From contig NZ_JAHSTW010000007.1 in NCBI RefSeq assembly GCF_019145195.1, forward strand, positions 124,001 through 188,000: a stretch of 64,000 nt of DNA, in the 5' to 3' direction. Below, in pieces: positions 1 to 8,653 of this stretch. The number at the start of each line of letters is the position of its first letter. Within the stretch, counting starts at the first letter, position 1. Source of the DNA: Pseudomonas siliginis (GTDB lineage: Bacteria; Pseudomonadota; Gammaproteobacteria; Pseudomonadales; Pseudomonadaceae). The notes under the pieces are model-generated. The model searched no databases. It had not been told where the DNA came from and was given only the letters and a program-made list of their open reading frames with translations. The position numbers and the translations under genes were made by a program.

Positions 1-797
1 ACCCGAGTGCCGCCGGGGGGCAGGTCGACCTTGAGGGTGTGTTGCACGTCGAGGACGAAATCCAGGGTCAGCGTGGGGTCGTCGGGCTGCAGCAAGAGGC
101 CGCCCAGAACAAAATCGCGGCCGCCTCCCAGGGTGTAAGTAACCGAACCGGTATATTGCCCGGTAGACATGCCCAACGGATTGGGAGTCCTTAACTCATA
201 AGCAAAATCCATCTTGTCGAAAGCTATTGACGGGAGACGGTAAGCGGCGTTTTTGGTGCAGCCAGCTTGCACCGGGGTCTTCCAGAAGAAGCGATAACTG
301 TCAGGACCATAGGACGCCACACCGCTGTAGCGGCAGGGTTCCGGCACATAAACCCAACCGCTGGAGTCCCATAATTTGTCATGTGCTTGAGCCTCGTCTG
401 ACACGCCGGTGATGTTGGTCGCGGTATCGCCCAGAATGTATGTGGAGCCGATACCGATGATGCGCACTTCGACGGTTTCGGTTTCCTGCGTTTGCATATT
501 GGTAACTGTCAATTGTCGCCAGTCGGCCGGGGCTTTCACGAGCATCGGTTCACCGCGTGAGATGAAGCGTGTGGAGTCGAACCGTACAGGCATCTCGATG
601 CTGAAAATGTTGTGGTCGGCGCATTGCGCCGGGTAGCTTGCGCAGTAGCCGGTGTTGGGGGTTTTGTTCACGAACAGGTTCTTGCCTGGCTGCGTCGGGT
701 CAGGCTGGAACAACGCACGGATTTCCTGATTGAACCCATGGGCGGTGGACATGGCCAACGCCAGCGTCAGCGCGCAGCTTGCCTGGAGGATTTTCAT
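1..797 (-). CDS. CS1-type pilus tip/minor subunit, 3' part outside window (partial)
   Basis: This gene runs off the left edge; 265 codons are visible from the ATG at 797. The protein starts with a signal peptide (hydrophobic residues 5-20, likely cut near AHG-FNQ), followed by a secreted Cys-containing domain without membrane segments. It starts 4 bases after the usher stop, so it belongs to the pilus operon. In CS1-type (alternate chaperone-usher) operons the gene after the usher usually encodes a CooD/CblD-like tip or minor subunit, and the chaperone would then lie beyond the edge. That role comes from position and signal peptide, not from a recognised adhesin motif. A chaperone is less likely because the visible sequence does not look like an immunoglobulin-like PapD-type fold. 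Confidence 0.6.
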   Translation of the reverse strand, partial: MKILQASCALTLALAMSTAHGFNQEIRALFQPDPTQPGKNLFVNKTPNTGYCASYPAQCADHNIFSIEMPVRFDSTRFISRGEPMLVKAPADWRQLTVTNMQTQETETVEVRIIGIGSTYILGDTATNITGVSDEAQAHDKLWDSSGWVYVPEPCRYSGVASYGPDSYRFFWKTPVQAGCTKNAAYRLPSIAFDKMDFAYELRTPNPLGMSTGQYTGSVTYTLGGGRDFVLGGLLLQPDDPTLTLDFVLDVQHTLKVDLPPGGTR

Positions 798-801
798 ATG
801 C

Positions 802-3324
802 TCAGCCTGCCTTCATTTCGGTGGTAGTGACGTCGGCGAGAGTGTCTGGGGTGCAACGCAGATCGCCGATCATCAACACGTCGTTTTCGCTGCGGTGGTC
901 GGCCTCGTTCAAGCGGAACTGACACAGCAACTGGTTGCCCTGGCGCACTTCCAGGGTGGGTGAACCAGCGTTCATTTCCATCGAGAAGAAACCGTCGACT
1001 TCGGTCACGCCACGGCTGGCGTGGTTGATCACGTGGTGGCCCTTGAGCGGCCGCCCGCTTGCATCGACCAGGCGACCGAGCACGGTGAGGGTTTTCATCA
1101 CGCGAACCTTGCGATACTCGATGCCGCCCTTGTTCAGGTGATAGCGGGTTCGCGCCGGTTCGATGGTGGCGGCCGGTACGGTGTTGCCTTCGAAGTCGAA
1201 GCTCACCGAGCTGTTCTGATAGGCGGTGATCGGAATGAAATTGCGCCCCGGCTTCAGCGCGGCACCGCCGCCGCTGTAGTCGTCAGCCCGCAGGACAATG
1301 TCGTCGATATCCGACTCGACATCGACGATCATTCCGGCACCACGCACGTCGCTCTGGCTGGTCAGGAGCATCTTTTCGCCGCCGACCACCAATGTGCTGT
1401 CGAGGTTGAGCCCGCCAGTGAAGTTGCCGTTGTAGGAAGAGCGCTGGACGAAGGCGTCGCCGTTTACCGCGTCGGTGCGGAAATTGGTCAGGCTCGACAT
1501 GCCCAGACCGTAAGTGTCGGTAAGCGCCGTGACCGAGACGCTTTGCAGCACGTGGTCCTTGAAATCCTTGCGCCAGCCGAGCGAGGCATTGTTGTCGCGT
1601 TTGCCGTCGCGGGCCGTGCGTGAACCGATGCTGCCGGTAAGCTGCTGACCGGGAGCGCCCAACGCCAGGTTGATGCTCAGATCGACGCCGCGATTGCGCG
1701 CATCGCCACTGCTGAAACTGCCCGGGCGATCAAAGACCGACAGGCGCCAACTGGCATCACTGCCCAGCAATACCGCGCGCTGGGTCCAGCCCAGATCCAC
1801 GCCCACGCCTTCGACATTGCCTTCGCTGTGCGAGACCCGGGCATTGACCGAACTCTTGCTGCTCAGCCGATGGTTGAGCGCCAGCGACGAATTGCTGGTC
1901 TGGCCGACAAACACGTTACGTGGACGAACGCGCGTGCCGTCCGGCAGCGTGTCGTAGGTGTTGGTGGTGTCGAGCCAGCTGCGGTTGTGGCTGATCACCA
2001 GACTGCCCGCGCCATAGTTGTAAAGGCTTTGCAGGTCCAGACCGGTGCCGTAATCCTCGGTCTTGTAGACATTGGCGTACAGGCTGACGTGGTTGGCCAG
2101 CGTCCAGTCGATGGAAGTGCCGTACTGCAGTTTTTCGCGGATCTGCCGCGCCGAAGCGCCGACAATCACTCGCGGGTGCAGCAGGTAATTGACCGCAGCA
2201 CCGGCGGTGGGACTGCCGCTCGATTGCGTGTCCCAGTTGCTCAGCAGTTTGCTTTCTTCACCGGCAAACACGTTGTAGCGCCAGCGTTCGTCGAGGTTGC
2301 GCCAGTTGCTGGGCTTGTACACCAACTCCTGGGTGGTGGAGGTGATCTGGCCGTCTTCGATCAGGCGCACTTCCACTTCATAAATACCGCCGGGCAGCGG
2401 CCGGGTATCAAGGGTCTGCAAACCGGCCGGCACCGATTGGGTATTGATCAACAGACCGTCGCGCCAGATCTCCACCGCACCCTGCCGGTTGGCTGTCACG
2501 TAGATCGGGTAAACGCTGGGCATCGGGCTGTTGATCGCGAGGCTGTCGGAGCTGCCGTACATGATGCCGACCGCCGTATCGGGGCTGGTGCCAAACGTGC
2601 GCGGCTGGCGCGTCAGTCCCTCGGAATTGGGGGTGAAATAGCCCAGGCGCAAGAAGCTGCCTTGCAGTTCGCGCTGGGTGTGCAGCTCGTGCACGGCGTG
2701 GTAGAGCTTGTCGTCGGGGCCACCAAGCCGGGCCAATTGCAGATTCAGCGTCTGGCTCCAGTTGCCCAGGCTTGAACTGGCTTCCAGGCCGAAGCGTCCG
2801 CCGAGGTCCTGATCCTGGCCACCGTTGAGGTTGAGCTGGTTGCGCACCATCAGGCCGCTGCTACCACCGCTCGGTTGCTCGTAATAACGCTTGGCTTGAA
2901 GGTCGCGTTCGGCGTTTTCGGTAACGATCGAAACCAGGGAATTTTCCAGGCTGTAGTGCACCGCGAGAAACTGGTCCGGGCAGGAACCGCTGCACGCACC
3001 TAATGGCACGCCGGGTTTGAGGTAGCTTGCCCATTTTTCCCGTTCAGCGGGGCCGAAGCGGTTTTCGCTGGTGTCGGTGAATTCGAGAAGGGTGATGCGA
3101 TCATCGCGGGACAACACCACCATGGCCTCACCCAACGGCTGTTGGTCGACTTCGACCCGCACCGCCAGAGGCACATCAAAGAAATGCTCCTCGAAATCCG
3201 CTGGCAAGCCTTTGGCCTGCGCCAGCAAACTACGTGGCGTCGTACCGGCGGTGTTGGATGCGACGGCTGCGCTGGCACAAAACAACAGCGCAAGCGCAGC
3301 CGCGATGGGTGTCATCGGGAACAT
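802..3324 (-). CDS. CS1-type outer-membrane usher (TcfC/CooC-like)
   Basis: The protein is about 840 residues and resembles the TcfC/CooC usher family that exports and polymerises CS1-type pili across the outer membrane. It has a signal peptide, an N-terminal domain with a Cys pair near residue 120 (CSGSC), a long beta-barrel region, and a C-terminal domain typical of CS1 ushers. An upstream ATG at 3369 would add 15 charged residues. The ATG at 3324 is preferred because the hydrophobic signal peptide (MFPMTPIAAALALLFC) then sits at the N-terminus; the ATG at 3315 is also possible. It follows the pilin gene after a gap holding a hairpin and is followed by the tip-like gene after 4 bases. Confidence 0.85.
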   Translation of the reverse strand: MFPMTPIAAALALLFCASAAVASNTAGTTPRSLLAQAKGLPADFEEHFFDVPLAVRVEVDQQPLGEAMVVLSRDDRITLLEFTDTSENRFGPAEREKWASYLKPGVPLGACSGSCPDQFLAVHYSLENSLVSIVTENAERDLQAKRYYEQPSGGSSGLMVRNQLNLNGGQDQDLGGRFGLEASSSLGNWSQTLNLQLARLGGPDDKLYHAVHELHTQRELQGSFLRLGYFTPNSEGLTRQPRTFGTSPDTAVGIMYGSSDSLAINSPMPSVYPIYVTANRQGAVEIWRDGLLINTQSVPAGLQTLDTRPLPGGIYEVEVRLIEDGQITSTTQELVYKPSNWRNLDERWRYNVFAGEESKLLSNWDTQSSGSPTAGAAVNYLLHPRVIVGASARQIREKLQYGTSIDWTLANHVSLYANVYKTEDYGTGLDLQSLYNYGAGSLVISHNRSWLDTTNTYDTLPDGTRVRPRNVFVGQTSNSSLALNHRLSSKSSVNARVSHSEGNVEGVGVDLGWTQRAVLLGSDASWRLSVFDRPGSFSSGDARNRGVDLSINLALGAPGQQLTGSIGSRTARDGKRDNNASLGWRKDFKDHVLQSVSVTALTDTYGLGMSSLTNFRTDAVNGDAFVQRSSYNGNFTGGLNLDSTLVVGGEKMLLTSQSDVRGAGMIVDVESDIDDIVLRADDYSGGGAALKPGRNFIPITAYQNSSVSFDFEGNTVPAATIEPARTRYHLNKGGIEYRKVRVMKTLTVLGRLVDASGRPLKGHHVINHASRGVTEVDGFFSMEMNAGSPTLEVRQGNQLLCQFRLNEADHRSENDVLMIGDLRCTPDTLADVTTTEMKAG

Positions 3325-3361
3325 GAACTCGTACTCTGATTGACTGACAATGAAAGTCCGT

Positions 3362-3387
3362 CGGGGCAAACATCACTGCCTGCCCCG
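3362..3387 (-). promoter_or_regulatory. Intercistronic hairpin between pilin and usher
   Basis: The arms CGGGGCA and TGCCCCG (3362-3368 and 3381-3387) form a 7-bp GC-rich stem between the pilin stop and the usher start. No T-run follows, so it is more likely a partial terminator, mRNA stabiliser or processing site than a full terminator. Such an element would fit the need for much more pilin than usher. This function is inferred. Confidence 0.45.
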
Positions 3388-3438
3388 TCGGTTGACGCCA
3401 CTGCTGAAAAGCGAGCGTTTTTGAACCTGATCAGTCGA

Positions 3439-3927
3439 TCAGTTGCTGGCAACCGGTGGCACAGCGTCGAAGATCATCGCCACGGAACCGGTGTAGTCAC
3501 CCGGCTGGAAGTTGCTGCCTTTGGCGGAGATTTTCAGCGGGGCGCGGTAGTTCACATCCGACTCGGATTCACCGACGACCATTTGCGGGGTCAGGGTCAG
3601 TTCCTTGTTGTTGAGCATGACCTGCAGGTCGATCGAGGTATTGCCGGCAACCAGTTTCGGCAGGCTTTCCAGGCTGGCGTGGACCGAACCGTTGTTATTG
3701 CGCACATCGAAGAAACCGTTGACGTCGGCCATCTTGCCGGTGGTCGGCTGATAGCTCATGTCCTGGTCCTTGTTGACCAGATCCGGATCGGTCGGCACCA
3801 CATAGAAACCATTGGTTGGCACATGAGCGATCAGGCTGATGGAGTGCGACGCTTCGCCCGCAGCGAAGGCAGTGGAGGACATTGCCAGAAGAGCCAGTGG
3901 AGCAGCGATTGCGATTTTCTTGAACAT
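3439..3927 (-). CDS. CS1-type fimbrial major subunit (pilin)
   Basis: This 162-residue secreted protein has a signal peptide (MFKKIAIAAPLALLAMSSTAFA, cut after AFA) and a short mature domain with the features of the CS1-type fimbrial major subunit family: no Cys pair, an N-terminal strand (SHSISLIAHVPT) suited to donor-strand exchange, and a C-terminal segment ending near GDYTGSVAMIFDA. It is the first gene of the pilus operon, followed by usher and tip-like genes, and is expected to form the shaft of a thin surface pilus. The start ATG at 3927 is clear. The upstream AT-rich region probably carries its promoter. Confidence 0.85.
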   Translation of the reverse strand: MFKKIAIAAPLALLAMSSTAFAAGEASHSISLIAHVPTNGFYVVPTDPDLVNKDQDMSYQPTTGKMADVNGFFDVRNNNGSVHASLESLPKLVAGNTSIDLQVMLNNKELTLTPQMVVGESESDVNYRAPLKISAKGSNFQPGDYTGSVAMIFDAVPPVASN

Positions 3928-4421
3928 CGTTCAGTACCTGTTTGCTTTATATAGGGGGGTCATTGAAAGTTCACAAACCATTTGCTCATCGACCGCCGGA
4001 GCAACTTGAACCTTCAATGGCGGGCATCATCGGCTGTTGCCTCTGGAATGTAAGCAGGCAACTTCCGACAAACTCGTAGTTAAACAACCTCACACCCCGC
4101 CAGAAAAAAGAACAAAAAACAGATACTTGCAACATTCGCTGTAAGTTTCGCCCTACACACAGTTACAGACAAAAAACCATACAGCAACTTAGCCGCTTTA
4201 ACGCGGTAACTTGCGAGGAATTAGAACATATACTCAAGTACAACTAGAGCGATAACTTTAACTTCAAGGTCACCGCTGCGTTTTATTGATCAAAAAACTT
4301 TTTCCGGCTCTTTTTCGCTTTGACCACTCGTCCGTCGAGCTCAGGACAAGGCCAAAAACGTCTTGCGCAACCCTTAAGATATATCTTAAGTTGTATCTAA
4401 ATACGACGAGAGAGAAGTGAA
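3928..4421. other. AT-rich divergent intergenic region
   Basis: This 494-base gap separates the minus-strand pilus operon from the plus-strand padR-type gene. Positions about 4040-4320 are visibly AT-rich with A- and T-tracts, unlike the surrounding coding DNA. No open reading frame or RNA gene was recognised. It probably holds the pilus promoter and perhaps binding sites for xenogeneic silencers of the MvaT/H-NS type, which prefer such DNA. The right end has the palindrome listed separately. Confidence 0.5.
4373..4404 (+). promoter_or_regulatory. Palindromic operator candidate upstream of yqjI-like gene
   Basis: CTTAAGATATATCTTAAG at 4373-4390 is a perfect 18-bp palindrome. It is followed at once by a second small inverted repeat, GTAT-ctaa-ATAC (4393-4404). 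Both lie 18-49 bases before the start codon. PadR-family repressors bind inverted repeats in their own promoters, and E. coli YqjI autoregulates and represses yqjH, so this is the likely operator. Binding is inferred. Confidence 0.55.
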
Positions 4422-4997
4422 ATGAGAGACCATCATTCCCCCCATCGCGAGCACGGCGATGGCCGCGACGGCTTCGAGAAACGCCCCGGTCGCGAACGCG
4501 GCGGCCGCGGCCCGCGAGTCTTTGCCCCCGGCGACTTGAAATTGCTGTTGCTGGCGCTGATCGCCGAGCAGCCCTGCCACGGTTACGACCTGATCCGCCA
4601 GATCGAAGGCATGTTCGATGGCGCTTACAGCCCGAGCCCCGGGGTGATCTACCCGACCCTGACCTTTCTGGAAGAGAGCGATTTGATTGCCGGTGATGCC
4701 GAGGCCGGCAAAAAGCGTTACAGCGTCACCGACGCCGGTCGTTTGTCTTTAAGTGAACAAGCGGTGGCGCTCGACGGCGTACGCATGCGCATCGATGTCA
4801 GCAAGCGCTCGCTGCGCGGCCATGATCGTCCGGCGGAAATCCACGAAGCGGTGCATAACCTGCGCCATGCCTTGCAGCTGCACCACGGGCGCTGGAGTGC
4901 CGAAGAAATCCTGCGCGTGCGCGACCTGCTCAACGACACCGCCAAAGCCATCGTCGACGGCCCTGCCGTTCAACCTGCCACGGAGAAAGCCGAATGA
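4422..4997 (+). CDS. yqjI: PadR-family metal-responsive regulator, YqjI-like
   Basis: This 191-residue protein has a PadR winged-helix domain (about residues 37-115, with the typical GYDLIRQIE and SPGVIYPTL segments) and a C-terminal helical dimerisation region. Residues 1-32 are a His/Arg/Gly-rich extension (His at 4, 5, 8 and 11), like the nickel-binding extension of E. coli YqjI. It overlaps the next gene by 4 bases (ATGA), and that gene is a YqjH-like ferric-chelate reductase, the same pairing as in E. coli. The start ATG has AGAGAAG upstream. The likely role is repression of itself and yqjH, relieved by nickel or changed by iron. Confidence 0.8.
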   Translation: MRDHHSPHREHGDGRDGFEKRPGRERGGRGPRVFAPGDLKLLLLALIAEQPCHGYDLIRQIEGMFDGAYSPSPGVIYPTLTFLEESDLIAGDAEAGKKRYSVTDAGRLSLSEQAVALDGVRMRIDVSKRSLRGHDRPAEIHEAVHNLRHALQLHHGRWSAEEILRVRDLLNDTAKAIVDGPAVQPATEKAE

Positions 4998-5779
4998 CTG
5001 CAGTCGATACTCAAACCATTCACCGCGTGATGCACGAAATCAAACGGCGCAAGCTTGAAGTGCTGCGCGTCACCGACCTGACCCCACGCATGCGCCGCAT
5101 CACCCTCGGCGGGCCGGAACTGGCCGGGTTCATCAGCCTGGGCACGGACGATCACGTCAAACTGCTGTTCCCGCAGAACGCCGAACAAGCGGCGGCGCTA
5201 GAGACGATGCAACTGGGCGCCGGCAAGGACAACGGGCCGATGCCCGAGATGCGCGACTACACGCCGCGTCGTTACGACCTGGAAAAAATGGAGCTGGACA
5301 TCGATTTCGTCCTGCACGGCGACGGCCCTGCCTCGACCTGGGCCGAGCAGGCACAGCCGGGGCAGTTCCTGCACATCGGCGGGCCACGCGGGTCGATGAT
5401 CGTGCCGGACATCTTCGACAGCTATCTGCTGATCGGCGACGAAACCGCCCTCCCCGCCATCGCCCGCCGCCTCGAAGGTCTGGCGGCAAATCGCCGGGCA
5501 TTGGTGGTGATCGAAGTGGAAAACGGCGCCGAGCAGCAAGTGCTGGAAAGTGCGGCGCAGTTCAATGTGATCTGGGTGCTGCGCGAAGGCGGCAAGGACA
5601 ACCTGCTGGCTACCGTCAAGCAATTGCAGGTGCCCAAGGGCAATCTGTACGCGTGGGTGGCGACCGAAACCAAGGTCTCACGGCAGATCCGCCGGGTACT
5701 GATCGATGAGCACGGGCTCGATGAGCAGTTCATCAAGGCGGTTGGCTACTGGCGCGCGGAAGGCTCTGAGGAAGAGTGA
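4994..5779 (+). CDS. yqjH: Siderophore-interacting FAD protein / NADPH-dependent ferric-chelate reductase
   Basis: This 261-residue cytoplasmic flavoenzyme has an FAD-binding siderophore-interacting domain (about residues 18-140, with RDYTPRRYD near 86-94 and a GPRGS loop near 130) and a C-terminal SIP domain. The family transfers electrons from NADPH through FAD to ferric chelates, releasing Fe2+. It is translationally coupled to the PadR-type gene by an ATGA overlap, which supports metal-controlled expression. Length and both domains are complete. ViuB-like naming would be equally valid. Confidence 0.85.
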   Translation: MTAVDTQTIHRVMHEIKRRKLEVLRVTDLTPRMRRITLGGPELAGFISLGTDDHVKLLFPQNAEQAAALETMQLGAGKDNGPMPEMRDYTPRRYDLEKMELDIDFVLHGDGPASTWAEQAQPGQFLHIGGPRGSMIVPDIFDSYLLIGDETALPAIARRLEGLAANRRALVVIEVENGAEQQVLESAAQFNVIWVLREGGKDNLLATVKQLQVPKGNLYAWVATETKVSRQIRRVLIDEHGLDEQFIKAVGYWRAEGSEEE

Positions 5780-5804
5780 TCTCTTCCTGACCCATATCAC
5801 CCAT

Positions 5805-5892
5805 GTGGGAGCGAGCCTGCTCGCGAAGGCATCGGCACAGTCGAAAGATTTGCTGACTGCCGCACCGCCTTCGCGAGCAGGCTCGCTCCCAC
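5805..5892. repeat. REP pair (REPIN), class A
   Basis: One REP reads GTGGGAGCGAGCCTGCTCGC... (5805-5830) and a reverse copy ends in CTCCCAC (5867-5892), about 36 bases apart. Each copy contains its own small palindrome (GCGAGC-ct-GCTCGC). The GTGGGAG ends point outward. It lies between two convergent genes and may act as a transcription end. Confidence 0.95.
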
Positions 5893-5900
5893 ACTGGATC

Positions 5901-6539
5901 TCAACTTCGTGCGGACAATTTGCGGTCGAGGCCGATAATCAGCACCCCCACCAACACAAACCCCACCAATATCCCCCCGGCATTGATCAGCACCTGTGGA
6001 TAACCCAACACCGCCACATCAATAAACGGATACGCATAGGCGCCGAGCAGATGCCCGCGCAGCAAGGCATAGATGAAATACACCAGCGGATAGATCAGCC
6101 ACAGCGGCAGATGCCACAGGCGCAACGTGCCTTTTGGGACGCAGCGCCACCAATAGCCGAGAAACAGCAATGGCATGACGTCGTGGAGCAACTCATCGGC
6201 AACAAACTGCCAGCCTTCGGGGTGCCACAAATGCCGTAACAGAATGCTGTAGGCCAGACCGACCACGGCGATACTCACCGCGATTCCACTGCTGACCCAC
6301 GGTTGCAGAAACCAGCGCCGCGCGGCGGATTCGCGCTCGGTGACCGCGCAGGTCAGCACCGTCGCCACCAGGGTGTTGGTCAATATGGTGAAGTAGCTGA
6401 AGAAACTCACCAGCCCGCCCAGCAGGCTGGCGCCGATGCTCAATCGTGCGAAGAGAATCAGGTACAGCTGAATTGCCAGCCCCGCCCAGCCCAACACGGC
6501 CAGGCCGGTGATCAGGCGTCGGCGCCTCGCGCTGTCCAT
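5901..6539 (-). CDS. Pr6Pr-family integral membrane protein
   Basis: This 212-residue protein has about six hydrophobic helices (near residues 10-30, 38-62, 80-102, 118-132, 145-162 and 180-205) and resembles the Pr6Pr / FAR-17a-AIG1-like membrane family. The family has no assigned biochemical role in bacteria. It begins one base after the stop of the VF530 gene, so the two are cotranscribed. No catalytic motif can be named; function is unknown. Confidence 0.75.
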   Translation of the reverse strand: MDSARRRRLITGLAVLGWAGLAIQLYLILFARLSIGASLLGGLVSFFSYFTILTNTLVATVLTCAVTERESAARRWFLQPWVSSGIAVSIAVVGLAYSILLRHLWHPEGWQFVADELLHDVMPLLFLGYWWRCVPKGTLRLWHLPLWLIYPLVYFIYALLRGHLLGAYAYPFIDVAVLGYPQVLINAGGILVGFVLVGVLIIGLDRKLSARS

Positions 6540-6540
6540 C

Positions 6541-6771
6541 TCAGAGCGGTCGCTTGGTGCGCATCAGCTTCACGTACAGGCGTTCGACCTTTTCCCGCGC
6601 CCATGGGGTTTTACGCAGGAAGGTCAGGCTCGACTTGATGCTTGGATCGCTTTTGAAGCAACGGATGTCGATACGCTCGGCCAGACCCGACCACTCGTAG
6701 TGAGTCACCAGTGCATTGAGGATCTGTTCAAGGGTCACGCCGTGCAGCGGATCGGGGGTTTGTTCGTTCAT
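6541..6771 (-). CDS. VF530-family small putative DNA-binding protein
   Basis: This 76-residue protein matches the VF530/DUF2132 family ([12 protein letters not shown] near the N-terminus, [23 protein letters not shown] in the middle). The family is small, helical and reported as DNA-binding from structure work, with no known target. The ATG at 6771 gives the usual family length. It is the first gene of a two-gene unit with the Pr6Pr membrane protein. Confidence 0.85.
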   Translation of the reverse strand: MNEQTPDPLHGVTLEQILNALVTHYEWSGLAERIDIRCFKSDPSIKSSLTFLRKTPWAREKVERLYVKLMRTKRPL

Positions 6772-7069
6772 GCCGGGCCTTTGGGCGAAGTGATATGCAG
6801 AAGCCGCGCACCTTAGCCGAGGGGCTGAGCGGGTGGAAGGCCTTCCTGCAAATGTAGGCCAACCCGGGAAGATCGCAGGCTGCGGCCCGACTCACAATGC
6901 GCCCGTTTGCCGCACTGTTACCGAATCCGAAACGCTGCATGTCTGCAAAAGCGCTTTCTCAATTTGTTACAGATCATTATCCTGCCGCCCTTCCGCTGAA
7001 ACGCTTCACTGCCTGCGACAATCTGAAGCGCTCGGCCTGCACCTGAAAACATCAAAAAAAGACTTCTTC

Positions 7070-8431
7070 ATGCCTGACTTTTCCTTCTCCCGAGACAGCG
7101 CTATCTCTGCCCTGCGCACCCTTGGCGGCTGCACCGCCCTTGGCTTGGCGACCTGTGCCCACGCGGCGCCGGCCTTCGACAGTGAATCACCGTACATGCT
7201 CGGTGACTGGAACGGCACGCGCACAGAACTTGCGGAAAAAGGCTACGACTTCAAACTCGATTACACCGGCGAAATGGGCAGCAACCTGCACGGCGGCTAT
7301 GACCACGACCGCACTGCCCGCTACAGCGACCAGTTCGGCCTGGGCACCCATCTGGATCTGCAGAAGATCCTCGGTTGGAACGACGCCGAATTTCAGCTGA
7401 CCATCACCAAACGCAGCGGCAACAACATCAGTAACGACCGCATCAACGACCCGCGCGTCGGTGGCTTCACTTCCGCCCAGGAAGTCTGGGGCCGTGGCCA
7501 GACCACGCGCCTGACGCAGATGTGGTATCAGCAGAAATTCTTCGATCAGAAACTCGACATCAAGGTCGGCCGTTTCGGCGAAGGTGAAGACTTCAACAGC
7601 TTCCCTTGCGACTTCCAGAACCTGGCCTTCTGCGGCTCGCAGGTCGGCAACTGGGTCGGCGGCATCTGGTACAACTGGCCGGTCAGCCAATGGGCGCTGC
7701 GGGTCAAATATCACCTGACGCCGGAGCTGTATGCGCAGGTCGGCGCCTACGAGCAGAACCCGTCGAACCTTGATCGCGGCAACGGCTTCAAACTCAGCGG
7801 CAGCGGCACGCAAGGCGCGATCCTGCCGGTCGAACTGGTGTGGACGCCGAAGCTCAACGGTCTGCCGGGCGAATACCGCGCCGGTTATTACTACAGCAAT
7901 GCCAAGGCCTCTGACGTCTATAAAGACCGCAACGACCAGCCGGCAGCGCTGAGCGGCGAAGCCTATCGCAGCGCGTCGAGCAAGCACGGCGTGTGGCTGG
8001 GCATTCAGCAGCAGGTCACCAGCATCGCCAGCGACCACTCGCGCGGCTTGAGCCTGTTTGCCAATGCGACGATGCATGACAAGAAAACCAATGCCATCGA
8101 CAACTACGTGCAGGCCGGCCTGACCTACAAAGGCCCGTTCGACGCCCGCGCCAAGGACGACATCGGTTTCGCCCTCGCTCGTGTGCACGTCAACCCGGCC
8201 TATCGCAAGAACGCCGAAATGACCAACCGCGCCAACGCCGTCTACGACTACGACAATCCGGCGTTCCTGCCACCGCAGGACACCGAATACAGCGCCGAGC
8301 TGTATTACGGCGTGCACGTGACCAACTGGCTGACCGTACGCCCGAACCTGCAATACATCCGCCACCCCGGTGGCGTGAACGACGTCGACGACGCCCTGAT
8401 CGGCGGGATCAAGATCCAGTCGTCGTTCTAA
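7070..8431 (+). CDS. oprB: Carbohydrate-selective porin OprB
   Basis: This 453-residue outer-membrane beta-barrel is of the OprB family and lets glucose and related sugars into the periplasm. The frame is open from 6833, but the ATG at 7070 is chosen because it begins the signal peptide (cut after CAHA, before APAFDSE). The mature start SPYMLGDWNGTRTELAEKG and the C-terminal Phe (KIQSSF) are characteristic of OprB. Gcd lies downstream, so imported glucose can be oxidised at once. The gap between them has a REPIN, so cotranscription is uncertain. The 298 bases upstream (6772-7069) hold the promoter region, with no clear consensus seen. Confidence 0.9.
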   Translation: MPDFSFSRDSAISALRTLGGCTALGLATCAHAAPAFDSESPYMLGDWNGTRTELAEKGYDFKLDYTGEMGSNLHGGYDHDRTARYSDQFGLGTHLDLQKILGWNDAEFQLTITKRSGNNISNDRINDPRVGGFTSAQEVWGRGQTTRLTQMWYQQKFFDQKLDIKVGRFGEGEDFNSFPCDFQNLAFCGSQVGNWVGGIWYNWPVSQWALRVKYHLTPELYAQVGAYEQNPSNLDRGNGFKLSGSGTQGAILPVELVWTPKLNGLPGEYRAGYYYSNAKASDVYKDRNDQPAALSGEAYRSASSKHGVWLGIQQQVTSIASDHSRGLSLFANATMHDKKTNAIDNYVQAGLTYKGPFDARAKDDIGFALARVHVNPAYRKNAEMTNRANAVYDYDNPAFLPPQDTEYSAELYYGVHVTNWLTVRPNLQYIRHPGGVNDVDDALIGGIKIQSSF

Positions 8432-8449
8432 AAAACTCCACAAGGCCCT

Positions 8450-8537
8450 GTGGGAGCTGGCTTGCCAGCGATAGCAATCTGTCTGGCGATTTCAGTGGTG
8501 GATGTGCAATCGCCATCGCTGGCAAGCCAGCTCCCAC
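8450..8537. repeat. REP pair (REPIN), class B
   Basis: Two inverted copies of GTGGGAGCTGGCTTGCCAGC (8450-8472 and 8515-8537) lie between oprB and gcd. The internal palindrome is GCTGGC-tt-GCCAGC, a different class from the GCGAGC type common elsewhere in the window. GTGGGAG ends point outward. Confidence 0.95.
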
Positions 8538-8653
8538 AGGGATCCATGAAATTCGTTAGCCGAACAAGTTTTTATCTGAACCATGCCTGCGCCAGATCGT
8601 CATCTAAAGTGACTACAGCGCGGGACTACATAAACGTCACGGAGAATCACACT

